Assembly: GCA_004172935.1 (NCBI GenBank)
Contig: SDZD01000021.1
Location: forward strand, 1-64,000
Reading direction: 5' to 3'
DNA: 64,000 nt
DNA from: a bacterium
GTDB lineage: Bacteria; Armatimonadota; Abditibacteriia; Abditibacteriales; Abditibacteriaceae
Shown here: one piece after another, positions 35,698 to 44,071 of the stretch
Layout of the letters: each line of letters begins with the position of its first letter
How positions within the stretch are numbered: the first letter of the stretch is position 1
Notes under the pieces: model-generated
What the model saw: only the letters and a program-made list of their open reading frames with translations
Database searches by the model: none
Told to the model about the DNA's origin: nothing
Program-made: the position numbers and the translations under genes

Positions 35698-36729
35698 ATG
35701 CTTATTCTGGGAATCGAAACGAGTTGCGATGAAACGTCGGTTTCACTGCTTGAACATCGCGGTGGAAACGCATTGGAGGTGCGCGCTAACCTCATTGCCT
35801 CACAGATCGAGGCACATCAACTTTTTGGTGGTGTAGTGCCCGAAATCGCCTCGCGCAAACACCTTGAGGCCGTTAACCCCCTGCTACGCCTCGTCAAAGA
35901 AGAGACAGGGCTGGACGACTGGCGCGAACTCGATTTGATCGGCGTAACGAGTGGCCCTGGTCTTTCAGGAGCCTTGTTGGTGGGGGTTGCTGCCGCTAAG
36001 GCGTTGAGTCTGGCGACGCGCGTGCCTTTGCGCGGCGTGAACCACATCAAGGGGCACATTTGCTCGACTTTTCTAGAACGGCCCGATTTGCCGCTTCCGA
36101 TGCTGTGTTTGGTGGTTTCGGGAGGGCACTCCGATTTAGTGTTAGTGCGTGACTTTCATACATTCGAGCGTCTGGGACGCACTCGTGATGATGCTGTGGG
36201 CGAAGGCTTCGACAAGGTGGCACGCGCTATCGGGTTGCCACTGCCCGGTGGCCCCAACCTCGAACGTGCGGCGGCGACCATTCAAAAGACTGCGCTGCGT
36301 TTCACTCCCTCGAATATGGAGCCGAGTTTCGACTTCTCATTCTCTGGTTTGAAGACGGCGGCGACACAGGCGTTCAAGAAGAATCAGGGGACGCCGCAGG
36401 AAGTGGCGTTCGCCTTTCAGACTTCGGCATTGGCCCAGTTAGCGAAGCAAACCAAACGGGCTATCGAGCAGTTCCAGCCAAAGACTCTAGGGCTGTGTGG
36501 TGGTGTGGCCGCTAATGGCGCGCTGAGGGCGAAGATGGCGAGTATCGCGGGAGATTTAGAGTTTGTGGTGCCCGCACCTATCCTCTGTACCGATAACGCC
36601 GCTATGATTGGGGCCGCTGCCTTTTTCGAAGCGCGCGACCACGATTTCCCTGAGTTCTCGGTTGACGATTTGGGATTCGAGGCACGTTCGGTATGGCCGA
36701 TTGATATGCCTGTGCCGCTTGCTCGATAG
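35698..36729 (+). CDS. tsaD: tRNA N6-adenosine threonylcarbamoyltransferase
   Basis: Transfers threonylcarbamoyl to A37 of ANN-decoding tRNAs, with TsaB and TsaE. 343 residues; MLILGIETSCDETSVSLL, SGPGLSGALLVGVAAAKAL, metal ligands in HIKGHICS, and VVSGGHSDLVLV are diagnostic. No tsaB, tsaE or rimI is adjacent. It precedes cdd by 31 nt. Confidence 0.97.
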   Translation: MLILGIETSCDETSVSLLEHRGGNALEVRANLIASQIEAHQLFGGVVPEIASRKHLEAVNPLLRLVKEETGLDDWRELDLIGVTSGPGLSGALLVGVAAAKALSLATRVPLRGVNHIKGHICSTFLERPDLPLPMLCLVVSGGHSDLVLVRDFHTFERLGRTRDDAVGEGFDKVARAIGLPLPGGPNLERAAATIQKTALRFTPSNMEPSFDFSFSGLKTAATQAFKKNQGTPQEVAFAFQTSALAQLAKQTKRAIEQFQPKTLGLCGGVAANGALRAKMASIAGDLEFVVPAPILCTDNAAMIGAAAFFEARDHDFPEFSVDDLGFEARSVWPIDMPVPLAR

Positions 36730-36760
36730 AGGAAGATTGGCCCTTTTAAACTCAATCGCT

Positions 36761-37162
36761 ATGACTGATTTGCTTCAACTTGCGCGTGCCGCTCAAGCTA
36801 ATGCCCATGCGCCTTACTCCGGGTTTCGAGTCGGGGCTGCCATTCGTTTGCAGGGTGGAGAAACCTTCGCGGGGTGCAACGTCGAAAACGCCTCTTATGG
36901 CGCCACTATTTGCGCCGAGCGGGGGGCTATCATGAGTGCGGTTGCGGCGCTTGGCACTGTTTCTGTGGTTGAAGTGGTGGTGGTAAGCGAAGGTAATCCA
37001 CCGTGGCCTCCGTGTGGCATGTGTCGTCAGGTACTGTCTGAATTTTGCGTGCCCGATTGTCCAGTTCACGCAGTGAACGGCGAAGGTGTGCATTTGACGT
37101 GGCGCTTCGACCAATTGCTGCCATCGGGTTTCACGCCCGAATACTTGATCGAGTCACCGTGA
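36761..37162 (+). CDS. cdd: Cytidine deaminase
   Basis: Deaminates cytidine and deoxycytidine. 133 residues, short tetrameric type. Zn ligands and catalytic Glu are in ICAERGAIMSA and WPPCGMCRQVLSEF; APYSGFRVGAAI and CNVENASYG bind the nucleoside. The ATG at 36761 is chosen, because the longer in-frame reading overlaps tsaD. A nucleoside salvage unit with the phosphorylase downstream. Confidence 0.95.
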   Translation: MTDLLQLARAAQANAHAPYSGFRVGAAIRLQGGETFAGCNVENASYGATICAERGAIMSAVAALGTVSVVEVVVVSEGNPPWPPCGMCRQVLSEFCVPDCPVHAVNGEGVHLTWRFDQLLPSGFTPEYLIESP

Positions 37163-37202
37163 GCGGTGTACGGTTCGAGTATTGCCCTAAATATTTTTGC
37201 CG

Positions 37203-38468
37203 ATGAATTTTCTGCATCTTATCGAACAGAAGCGCGATGGCGCCGCTCATAGCGAAGCGCAAATCAGAGAGATTGTTGAGGGAGTAGTGTCGGAAGAGAT
37301 TGTCGATTATCAACTTGCGGCGTGGCTGATGAGCGTGTATTTTCGCGGTTTGGATGATGCCGAAACGCGCGCCTTGACTCTTGCGATGCGCGATTCGGGG
37401 ACGGTATTGCAGTTTCCACGCGACTCATCGCGGCCTGTTGTGGATAAGCATTCGACGGGAGGGGTGGGTGATAAAGTCTCGTTGCCATTAGCGCCATTGT
37501 TGGCGAGTCTGGGGTTTCGAGTGCCGATGATTTCGGGGCGTGGTTTGGGCATTACTGGAGGGACACTGGACAAATTGGACTCCATCCCCGGTTTTAGCAC
37601 CAATCAACCCGAAGACAAAATTGCCGACATCGTTGAGCGTGTTGGGTGCTGCATGATGGGGCAGACCAGCAACATGGTGCCCGCTGATAAGCGCCTTTAT
37701 GCGCTGCGTGATGTGACGGCGACTGTGCCCTCTATCAATCTCATTACTGCGTCTATCCTTTCGAAAAAGTTGGCTGAGGGGTTAGAGGCTTTGGTTCTTG
37801 ATGTGAAGTTTGGCTCTGCGGCGTTTATGCAGACGCGCGAGAAGGCGCAGGCTTTGGCCGATGCGATGGAGACTTTGGGCAACTCGTGTGGTGTTAAAGT
37901 TGAGGCGTTTCTGAACGACATGAATACTCCTCTGGGACGTAGCGCCGGCAACTGGCTGGAAGTGCTGGAATCGGTTGAGTGCCTGGAAAATCGCGGCCCT
38001 GACGATTTGCGCGATTTGGTGCTGCAGTGCGCCGCGCGATTATTGGTTTTGACTGAGCGGGAGCCAAATTTGGAGGCGGGAATGGCGACGGCTGCTGCCT
38101 GTCTTGAATCGGGGAAGCCACTCGCTAAGTGGGATGAATTGCTCGAAGCACAGGGATCTGACATGATCGCCTACGAGAAGAAGTTGAAGGCTCCTGTTGA
38201 TGCCTATGCTTTGCCGATAGAATCTTTAACTTCTGGAGTGGTAGCGCAGTGCGAGGCCAAAACCATTGCGGAGGTTGTGCGCGATTTAGGAGGAGGGCGG
38301 GCGACGAAAGATTCGGTGTTGGATTTAAGTGTTGGTATCGCCGATATGAAAAAGCCCGGTGAGCGAGTGGAGCAGGGTGAGCAACTGTGTGTGCTTTATG
38401 CTCGTAATGAAGTTGAGGCCAAGGAGAACGCTGAGCGGGTGCGTTCGGCTTGGAGAATGGAGGCTTAA
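37203..38468 (+). CDS. Pyrimidine-nucleoside/thymidine phosphorylase
   Basis: Splits thymidine, deoxyuridine or uridine with phosphate. 421 residues from the ATG at MNFLHLIEQKRDG; a TTG two codons upstream is possible. Diagnostic: VDKHSTGGVGDKVSLPLAPLLASLGF, GRGLGITGGTLDKLDSIPG, KKLAEGLEALVLDVKFGSAAFM. Together with cdd and NupC it recovers pyrimidine bases and sugar phosphate. The sequence does not decide between DeoA and Pdp. Confidence 0.95.
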   Translation: MNFLHLIEQKRDGAAHSEAQIREIVEGVVSEEIVDYQLAAWLMSVYFRGLDDAETRALTLAMRDSGTVLQFPRDSSRPVVDKHSTGGVGDKVSLPLAPLLASLGFRVPMISGRGLGITGGTLDKLDSIPGFSTNQPEDKIADIVERVGCCMMGQTSNMVPADKRLYALRDVTATVPSINLITASILSKKLAEGLEALVLDVKFGSAAFMQTREKAQALADAMETLGNSCGVKVEAFLNDMNTPLGRSAGNWLEVLESVECLENRGPDDLRDLVLQCAARLLVLTEREPNLEAGMATAAACLESGKPLAKWDELLEAQGSDMIAYEKKLKAPVDAYALPIESLTSGVVAQCEAKTIAEVVRDLGGGRATKDSVLDLSVGIADMKKPGERVEQGEQLCVLYARNEVEAKENAERVRSAWRMEA

Positions 38469-38948
38469 TGAGAATTGAATTCGAGTTATTAGTGGTTGGT
38501 TATTAGTGGTTAGTTTTGAGTTATGAACTCGAAGTTTTGAGCGTGGATTCATTGTTTTTTGAGGGGAATCGTACCAGATAGTTGGAAATTGATTATTTGG
38601 TACGCTCAATCATTTTTGATTGATTAAATGGCGTATTTGTGTAGGTTTAGATGTTTAAAATTAGACAAGATTGATTAATCAATCTTTATTCAATCTTTTG
38701 GGGGCTTATTGAGAAATTCACCACAGAGATACGGAGGGATTTTGAGAAGAGTTTTGGGGACTCGCGAAGGCGTGAAAGAGGGGAATAAGACGCAGAGGGG
38801 ACTTTTGAAGAGGAGTGGAAGTGCATGAGGGGAATGGGGAGAGACGATGGCCTCTTTTTCTTCAGTGAGACGAGTTAAAACTGTGGTGAGTTCATAATTT
38901 TTTTTGTGGGGAACTAGGTTTAATGAATTGAGGGGGGAGGTGGGTTGT
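38469..38948. other. 480-bp non-coding, AT-rich intergenic region
   Basis: No gene is visible. It contains degenerate runs (variants of TTAGTGGTTAGTTTTGAG near 38490-38520 and of CACCACAGAGATACGGAGG near 38719-38737), which look like decayed repeat sequence. It also holds three inverted repeats: CGTACCA (38570-38576) with TGGTACG (38598-38604), TCAATCA (38606-38612) with TGATTGA (38617-38623), and a 20-bp palindrome at 38667-38686. It separates convergent phosphorylase genes. Confidence 0.7.
38667..38686. promoter_or_regulatory. 20-bp perfect palindrome AAGATTGATTAATCAATCTT
   Basis: Perfect dyad in the phosphorylase/MTAP intergenic region. Its core TGATTAATCA recurs just upstream of the allC-like start at 48720-48729. 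It could be a regulator-binding site; it lies between the 3' ends of convergent genes, which argues for caution. Confidence 0.35.
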
Positions 38949-39785
38949 TTAGATGATTTCGTTAGTTGGGTCGTAGCCTTCTACTGCGAAGTCGCGGGTG
39001 GCGCGGCGGGTTAGTAGGGTTGGGTCGTCTTCGTAGCGACGAGCGGCTTCCAGAAAGAGTTTGCCGACGTTAGGAAGGGCTGGTTTCATGGCGGCGAGGA
39101 CTTCTTCATGGGAAAGTGGGGTTTCGGAGATTCCGGCTGCGGCATTGGTGATGATGGAGACCGAGGCGTAGGAGATTTCGGCTTCGCGGGCCAGAGTGCA
39201 TTCGGGGACGCCCGTCATGCCAACTACATCGGCGCCCCAGCGCGAGTAGGTGCGAATTTCTGCTGCTGTCTCGAAACGGGGGCCATCGGCGCACAGGTAG
39301 GTGCCGCCGTCCTGGAGGGTGAGGCCGATGTCGGACGCGACATCGAGTAGCAATTTGCGGAGGTGCCCGCAGTAGGGGTGAGTGACATCGGTGTGGACTG
39401 CACGGGTGTCGAAGAAGGTTTTGTTACGGTTGGTGGTTACGTCGAGGAATTGGTCGAGCAACACGAGTGTTCCTGGCGCCCATTCGGGGCGAAGTCCTCC
39501 GACGGCGGTTGAAGCCAGAATGCCCGTTACGCCCAACTTTTTGAGGGCCGCGATGTTGGCGCGGTAGTTGATTTTATGCGGGGGCACGGTTTTCTGGCTG
39601 GCGTCGTCGGGCTGGGCATGGCGGTGCAAAAAGACCACGTGTTTTTCGCCCAATGCGGCGCGTGTTACGTGAGCTGGGCCGAATTTCGTGTCGACTTGCT
39701 CGTCAACAGGGTTTTGAAATGGCGAGTCGGGGCCACGCAAATCGAAGCCGGTGCCGCCGATGAAGGCAATCAATGTATCGGACAT
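38949..39785 (-). CDS. MTAP/PNP-family purine nucleoside phosphorylase
   Basis: A 278-residue nucleoside phosphorylase of the MTAP/PNP-2 family: FIGGTGFDL, phosphate-binding HRHA, ASTAVGGLRP, CADGPRFETAAEI, GMTGVPECTLARE. Where MTAP proper has an Asp pair for adenine, the sequence reads SIITNAAAGISE, with Asn as in 6-oxopurine enzymes, so methylthioinosine, inosine or guanosine may be favoured over methylthioadenosine. ATG at MSDTLIAF chosen over a TTG two codons upstream. Its genomic context is nucleoside salvage. Confidence 0.88.
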   Translation of the reverse strand: MSDTLIAFIGGTGFDLRGPDSPFQNPVDEQVDTKFGPAHVTRAALGEKHVVFLHRHAQPDDASQKTVPPHKINYRANIAALKKLGVTGILASTAVGGLRPEWAPGTLVLLDQFLDVTTNRNKTFFDTRAVHTDVTHPYCGHLRKLLLDVASDIGLTLQDGGTYLCADGPRFETAAEIRTYSRWGADVVGMTGVPECTLAREAEISYASVSIITNAAAGISETPLSHEEVLAAMKPALPNVGKLFLEAARRYEDDPTLLTRRATRDFAVEGYDPTNEII

Positions 39786-40153
39786 AATCAATAATTCAGT
39801 TTCGCTTACTGCGCAGCGAGTCCCTGCGCGCGGTGCAACAATCTCTCCGAAGTACGATAGTAGGGTTAACGAGTGGGGATGGTGGGAAAAGAAGCTCTCA
39901 GTGTTTTTCTCAGTAGATAACTTCGATGATGAAAATGTTATGTGGGCGATAATTGACGTTTCTGAGAAAAGGAAGAGATTAAATATATTGTCTCGACATT
40001 AAGGAACTATTGCGGCAAAGTAAATTTTGCGGTGGCTATTCTAAAACACCCTCTGGGCCGTTGTGCGTGAGAAGGGGAGATGCTAATAAATAATGCGCTA
40101 CCTCAAATAAGCTCTACATCCCCATGTTTACAAGGTTTATTTAGAACTTCTTC
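39786..40153. promoter_or_regulatory. 368-bp region between divergent phosphorylase and nupC genes
   Basis: No gene is supported here; a short open frame that starts antisense to the phosphorylase gene has no coding character. The region must carry the promoters of both divergent genes, but I see no near-consensus promoter or strong hairpin. Confidence 0.5.
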
Positions 40154-41668
40154 ATGATTTCTTTGTTTCGTTCTGTTTTTCCCCGTCAGATTTTTCTGGG
40201 ATGTCTGCTGTTGTTGCTGGCCGTTGTTGTTCCTGCTTTTTCTCAGACAGCTCAACCGACGCCTTCGGCAACCAGCATTACTGCCACTGTGACGCCCGCC
40301 GCGACGCCCGCGACTGTGGAAGCCGCACCTGTTGTTGAGCGCGATCATAAAGGGACTCTGGCGCAAAAAGGTCAATCTTTATTGGGGTTGCTTACCCTGA
40401 CGGCGTTATGTTTTGGCATTGGACAATTGCGTCGTCCACGCCTTAAGCCGCTACTTCGTACTGTTGTTTGGGGTTTAGCCCTTCAGTTCGTGTTCGCGGT
40501 ATTGGTGCTTAATACTCCGGGATTTTTTGGGGCCATCAATAGTGCTGTGGATGGCTTACTGGGGTTCTCACGCGAAGGCGGGAAATTTTTATTCGGTAAC
40601 CTCGTCGATAATAATGTGCCCGTGGGGTTGCCTCTGGGCAGTAAGGCCATGGGGCCGATTCCTTCGCCGACGGCTTATGCAAACGTCGGAGCCTACTTCG
40701 CATTCAGTGTTCTTCCCACCATCATCTTCTTTTCAGCGCTTTCGACGCTGATGTACTTTTTGGGCATCTTGCAGCCCATTGTGCGCGGATTATCGTGGGT
40801 TATGCAGGGCACTATGGGGACTTCGGGGAGCGAGACATTGTCGGGTGTTGCCAACATCTTTCTTGGCCAGACAGAAGCTCCACTTTTTGTCCGCCCTTTC
40901 ATCGCAAAAGCGACTAAAAGCGAACTGATGGCGATTATGACGGGCGGATTTTCTAATATCGCTTCGGGAGTATTAGCTGCCTATGTTTCGATGCTGAGTG
41001 GGTTTGAACCTCAGATCGCTGGGCACCTGCTGTCGGCCTCCATCATTTCGGCTCCGGCTTCGTTGGTTGTCGCAAAGTTGCTTGTCCCTGAGTCGGAAGT
41101 TTCCGAGACGATGGGGAACACCCCTTTACATGTTGAAAAAGAAGACGCCAACGTTATCGACTCGGCGGCGCGCGGCGCCATCGAAGGTTTGCAGTTGGCC
41201 CTTAACGTGGGCGCGATGTTGCTCGTGTTCGTGGCACTCGTCGCTATGCTCAACGCGCTTTTGGGGTGGATAGGATTGAAGGCTGGTATGCCCGATTTGT
41301 CGTTGCAATTGTTGTTGGGATGGCTTCTTGCCCCGGTGGCGTGGCTAATTGGTGTGCCCTGGGAAGAATGTTCCAAAGTGGGGGCGCTGATTGGAGTCAA
41401 GACGGTCATCAACGAGTTCGTCGCCTATTTGCAACTGGCTACCGAAATGGGCAAGGATGGTAATTACCTCAATGCCCGTTCCTTCATCATCGCCGCATAT
41501 GCTTTGTGCGGCTTCGCGAACTTTTCTTCCATCGCGATTCAGATTGGTGGTATCGGTTCGATGGCTCCCGAACGACGCCATGACTTGTCGAAGTTGGGTA
41601 TGATCTCGATGATTGGCGGCGGCATCGCGTCGTGCATGACGGCGTGTGTCGTTGGAATTTTGCTTTGA
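40154..41668 (+). CDS. nupC: Concentrative nucleoside transporter NupC family
   Basis: Cation-coupled nucleoside uptake permease of the inner membrane. 504 residues, longer than the usual 400-430 because of the N-terminus: a signal-peptide-like segment (FLGCLLLLLAVVVPAFSQ) and a Thr/Ala/Pro-rich linker to about residue 60. The CNT core has QTEAPLFVRPFI, GTSGSETLSGVANIFLG, GFSNIASGVLAAY and KTVINEFVAYLQL. It fits with cdd, the phosphorylases, deoB and deoC as nucleoside use genes. Confidence 0.93.
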   Translation: MISLFRSVFPRQIFLGCLLLLLAVVVPAFSQTAQPTPSATSITATVTPAATPATVEAAPVVERDHKGTLAQKGQSLLGLLTLTALCFGIGQLRRPRLKPLLRTVVWGLALQFVFAVLVLNTPGFFGAINSAVDGLLGFSREGGKFLFGNLVDNNVPVGLPLGSKAMGPIPSPTAYANVGAYFAFSVLPTIIFFSALSTLMYFLGILQPIVRGLSWVMQGTMGTSGSETLSGVANIFLGQTEAPLFVRPFIAKATKSELMAIMTGGFSNIASGVLAAYVSMLSGFEPQIAGHLLSASIISAPASLVVAKLLVPESEVSETMGNTPLHVEKEDANVIDSAARGAIEGLQLALNVGAMLLVFVALVAMLNALLGWIGLKAGMPDLSLQLLLGWLLAPVAWLIGVPWEECSKVGALIGVKTVINEFVAYLQLATEMGKDGNYLNARSFIIAAYALCGFANFSSIAIQIGGIGSMAPERRHDLSKLGMISMIGGGIASCMTACVVGILL

Positions 41669-41785
41669 GGAAGCAGGTTTAGGGGGCAGCCACAGCCAAC
41701 ATAACTGGCCTGACGAAGTCGGGCATCCCCCCCTCATTGACCGGCGCCAGTTATTGCCGCGCATTAAATTAGAGAGGTTGGTAAC

Positions 41786-41816
41786 TGTAGGGGCGAACAC
41801 GAGGTTCGCCCCTACA
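41786..41816. repeat. 13-bp perfect palindromic repeat element, possible terminator
   Basis: TGTAGGGGCGAAC (41786-41798) and its complement (41804-41816) around ACGAG. The same type of sequence, a GTAGGGGCGA-like arm, occurs as a dispersed palindromic repeat in many unrelated bacterial genomes. It lies between the convergent nupC and HIU hydrolase genes and could fold as a terminator, although no T-tract follows. Confidence 0.65.
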
Positions 41817-41862
41817 GGGGGCTACGGCAACTCAAACGGGTAGGATGGCTGCGACCAGAAAG

Positions 41863-42198
41863 TTATGTGCCACGATATGTTGAGTAGCCAAAAGGGCTGA
41901 GTAGGAGGGGGACGTGGTAGTGGCGCTCGTCTTGGACTTTGAACACAACTTCTACTACTGGGTAGAACGTGCTGGTTTGAATTGATTCGAAATAGGCTTC
42001 GACTTCAAAGGTCAACTGGTAAATGCCCTTACCGAAGCCATCGGTGGGAGAGAGTAGGCGCGCGCGACCATCTTCATCGGTGGTGGATTGGGAGAGAGGG
42101 TGCCAGACATTATCGACTTGGAGTGCGACGCGGACGACAACGCCTGTCGCGGGGAGGCCGCGCGCTACGTCGAGAATGTGGGTTGTCAGGCCGTTCAT
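41863..42198 (-). CDS. 5-hydroxyisourate hydrolase (transthyretin-like)
   Basis: Hydrolyses 5-hydroxyisourate to OHCU after urate oxidation. The 111-residue protein has the defining ends: LTTHILDVARGLPA at the N-terminus and a C-terminal YRGT (most members end YRGS), plus the central HYHVPLLLSPFGYSTY. Last gene of the minus-strand purine operon, overlapping the OHCU decarboxylase gene by 4 nt. Confidence 0.95.
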   Translation of the reverse strand: MNGLTTHILDVARGLPATGVVVRVALQVDNVWHPLSQSTTDEDGRARLLSPTDGFGKGIYQLTFEVEAYFESIQTSTFYPVVEVVFKVQDERHYHVPLLLSPFGYSTYRGT

Positions 42199-42716
42199 AA
42201 TTCCAGTAGTTTGCCAAGGCGTAAGCGGGTAATTTGCTTCTGCTGTTCGGCGGCATTTTGGAGTTCGGTTTCCTTGTCGTTATTGAGGCGGGTTTGTAGG
42301 ACAGCCAACATCTCGTCGGCGCTTTTGCCTGTGGCGCAGATGATGAAGATGAAGCCGAACTTGTCCTCGTAGTCGGTGTTACCTTGTGCTAATGCCTGTA
42401 AGGTTGCTTCGGAGGCGGCATTTGTGCCTGCTTGTTCGTTGCCAGCCCAGGTGCTTGTTGTGGCGAATTTGGAGCGCAGCGAGTCGATGTCGCCAATTTT
42501 GGGGTGATGGGCGAAGGCTTCCAACCAGTCAGTGTGGTCGAGTTTGTTTAAGGCTTCTTCGCTGCGTGTGTAAAGCGTCTCTACATTGGCGAATGGGCGA
42601 CCGTTCATCACTATCAAGACCCACTTGGAAGCACCGCAGCAACGCAACAGCTCGTCCCATGCCGCACCTTCGGTGGCGGCATTCAGTTTTTGCAAGGCTG
42701 AATTATCAGTCATCAT
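42195..42716 (-). CDS. uraD: OHCU decarboxylase
   Basis: Decarboxylates 2-oxo-4-hydroxy-4-carboxy-5-ureidoimidazoline to S-allantoin. A 173-residue helical protein with the catalytic His in AFAHHPKIGD, then STWAGNEQAGTNAASE, YEDKFGFIFIICATGKSADEML and a C-terminal ITRLRLGKLLEL. It overlaps both neighbours by 4 nt. Placed between the HIU hydrolase and allantoinase genes, matching pathway order. Confidence 0.95.
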   Translation of the reverse strand: MMTDNSALQKLNAATEGAAWDELLRCCGASKWVLIVMNGRPFANVETLYTRSEEALNKLDHTDWLEAFAHHPKIGDIDSLRSKFATTSTWAGNEQAGTNAASEATLQALAQGNTDYEDKFGFIFIICATGKSADEMLAVLQTRLNNDKETELQNAAEQQKQITRLRLGKLLEL

Positions 42717-44071
42717 TTCCCTACTATTTGTCCTGTGGGTTGTGCGGCGAATTCGCCATCTTCGTAGACCTTCGTGCCGCGTAGAAATGTGGCGCGAGTG
42801 ACTCCTTTCAGTTCAACGCCATCGTAGGGGGTTACTTTATGGCGATGGTAATTGTTTTCGGTGCTTACGGTGAAACTGGTTTCTGGATGCCACACGACGA
42901 AATCGGCATCGTGCCCGACTGCAATTGCGCCTTTACGGGCTTGTAGGCCAAGCATGTTTGCCGGGGCGGTGCTTGTCCAACGGGCGATGTCTTGTAGCGA
43001 GAAGTCGCGTTGTTGGGCACCGCTCCACACGATGGGGAGCAGCCATTGGAGCGAGGCTATTCCACCCCATGCGCCCGCGAAGTTGCCGCTATCGAGGTTT
43101 TTCATGGCGGGTGGGCACGGCGAATGGTCGGAGGCGACGAAGTCAATGGTGCCATCGCGCAGTCCTTGCCACAGTCCTTCGCGGTTGGTGGCGTCGCGGA
43201 TTGGCGGGGCGCATTTTAATTGTGTCGCGCCATCGGGGATGGCTTCCGCTTCGAAGAATAGGTAGTGCGGCGAAGTTTCGACGGTGAGGGGCAAGCCCTC
43301 ATTGCGGGCCGCTTTTAGTTCGGGGAGTGCTTGAGCTGTTGCCAGATGGACGATGTGAACCGGGCACTTGAACTCTCGGCAAAGTTCGATCATCAAGCGA
43401 ATGGCGCGCAGTTCCCACTGTGGCGGACGCGAGGCCAAATAGTCGGCGTAGTTTCGCGATGGGGCGGCGGGAGGCGTTATGCCAGCTTCGTCTTCGATTT
43501 CGGCGTGAACTAGTAGTGGGACGCCGCGCCGCGCCAGAATGGGCATTGCGGCGCGTAACTCGATCTCGCCCGCAGCGGGGAATTCATCTAAGCCGGAATG
43601 GACTAGAAAGGCTTTGATACCCAATGCGCCCGCGTCGAGCATTGGCTCGATTTCATTGAGGTTGCCTGGGATTAGGCCGCCATAGAATCCACAATCGACG
43701 CGCAGTTTGCCCTGTGTTGCCGCGACTTTTTGGTGCCATGCGGCGAGGGTTGTCACGACGGGCGAAGCGTTGAGGGGCATTTCGGCCAACATGGTTAGCC
43801 CGCCCGCTGCTGCTGCGCGAGTGGCTGTTTCGAAGCCTTCCCAGTCGGCGCGTCCCGGCTCGTTGATGTGGACGTGGGCGTCGATGACGCCGGGCGAAAT
43901 GACAGCGTCGCCGAAATCTTCCAACACACCGTCTGGCGGGGTTTCTTCATAGGCGGTGACGCGCTCGATTCGCCCGTTAGTGAGCCAGAGCGTTGCGGGT
44001 TGCACTGTTTCGGGAGTCACGACGCGCTGTGAGCGGATGGCGCGTGGGGTGTCAGAAGTCCTCGGTGTCAT
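42713..44071 (-). CDS. allB: Allantoinase
   Basis: Opens the hydantoin ring of allantoin to give allantoate. The 452-residue amidohydrolase has metal ligands in DAHVHINEPGR, the carboxylated Lys in GIKAFLVHSG, His in LLVHAEIED and VHIVHLATA, and Asp in VASDHSPCP. Its start lies inside the flavoprotein gene (20-nt overlap) and its stop overlaps uraD, so it is tightly coupled. Confidence 0.96.
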   Translation of the reverse strand: MTPRTSDTPRAIRSQRVVTPETVQPATLWLTNGRIERVTAYEETPPDGVLEDFGDAVISPGVIDAHVHINEPGRADWEGFETATRAAAAGGLTMLAEMPLNASPVVTTLAAWHQKVAATQGKLRVDCGFYGGLIPGNLNEIEPMLDAGALGIKAFLVHSGLDEFPAAGEIELRAAMPILARRGVPLLVHAEIEDEAGITPPAAPSRNYADYLASRPPQWELRAIRLMIELCREFKCPVHIVHLATAQALPELKAARNEGLPLTVETSPHYLFFEAEAIPDGATQLKCAPPIRDATNREGLWQGLRDGTIDFVASDHSPCPPAMKNLDSGNFAGAWGGIASLQWLLPIVWSGAQQRDFSLQDIARWTSTAPANMLGLQARKGAIAVGHDADFVVWHPETSFTVSTENNYHRHKVTPYDGVELKGVTRATFLRGTKVYEDGEFAAQPTGQIVGK

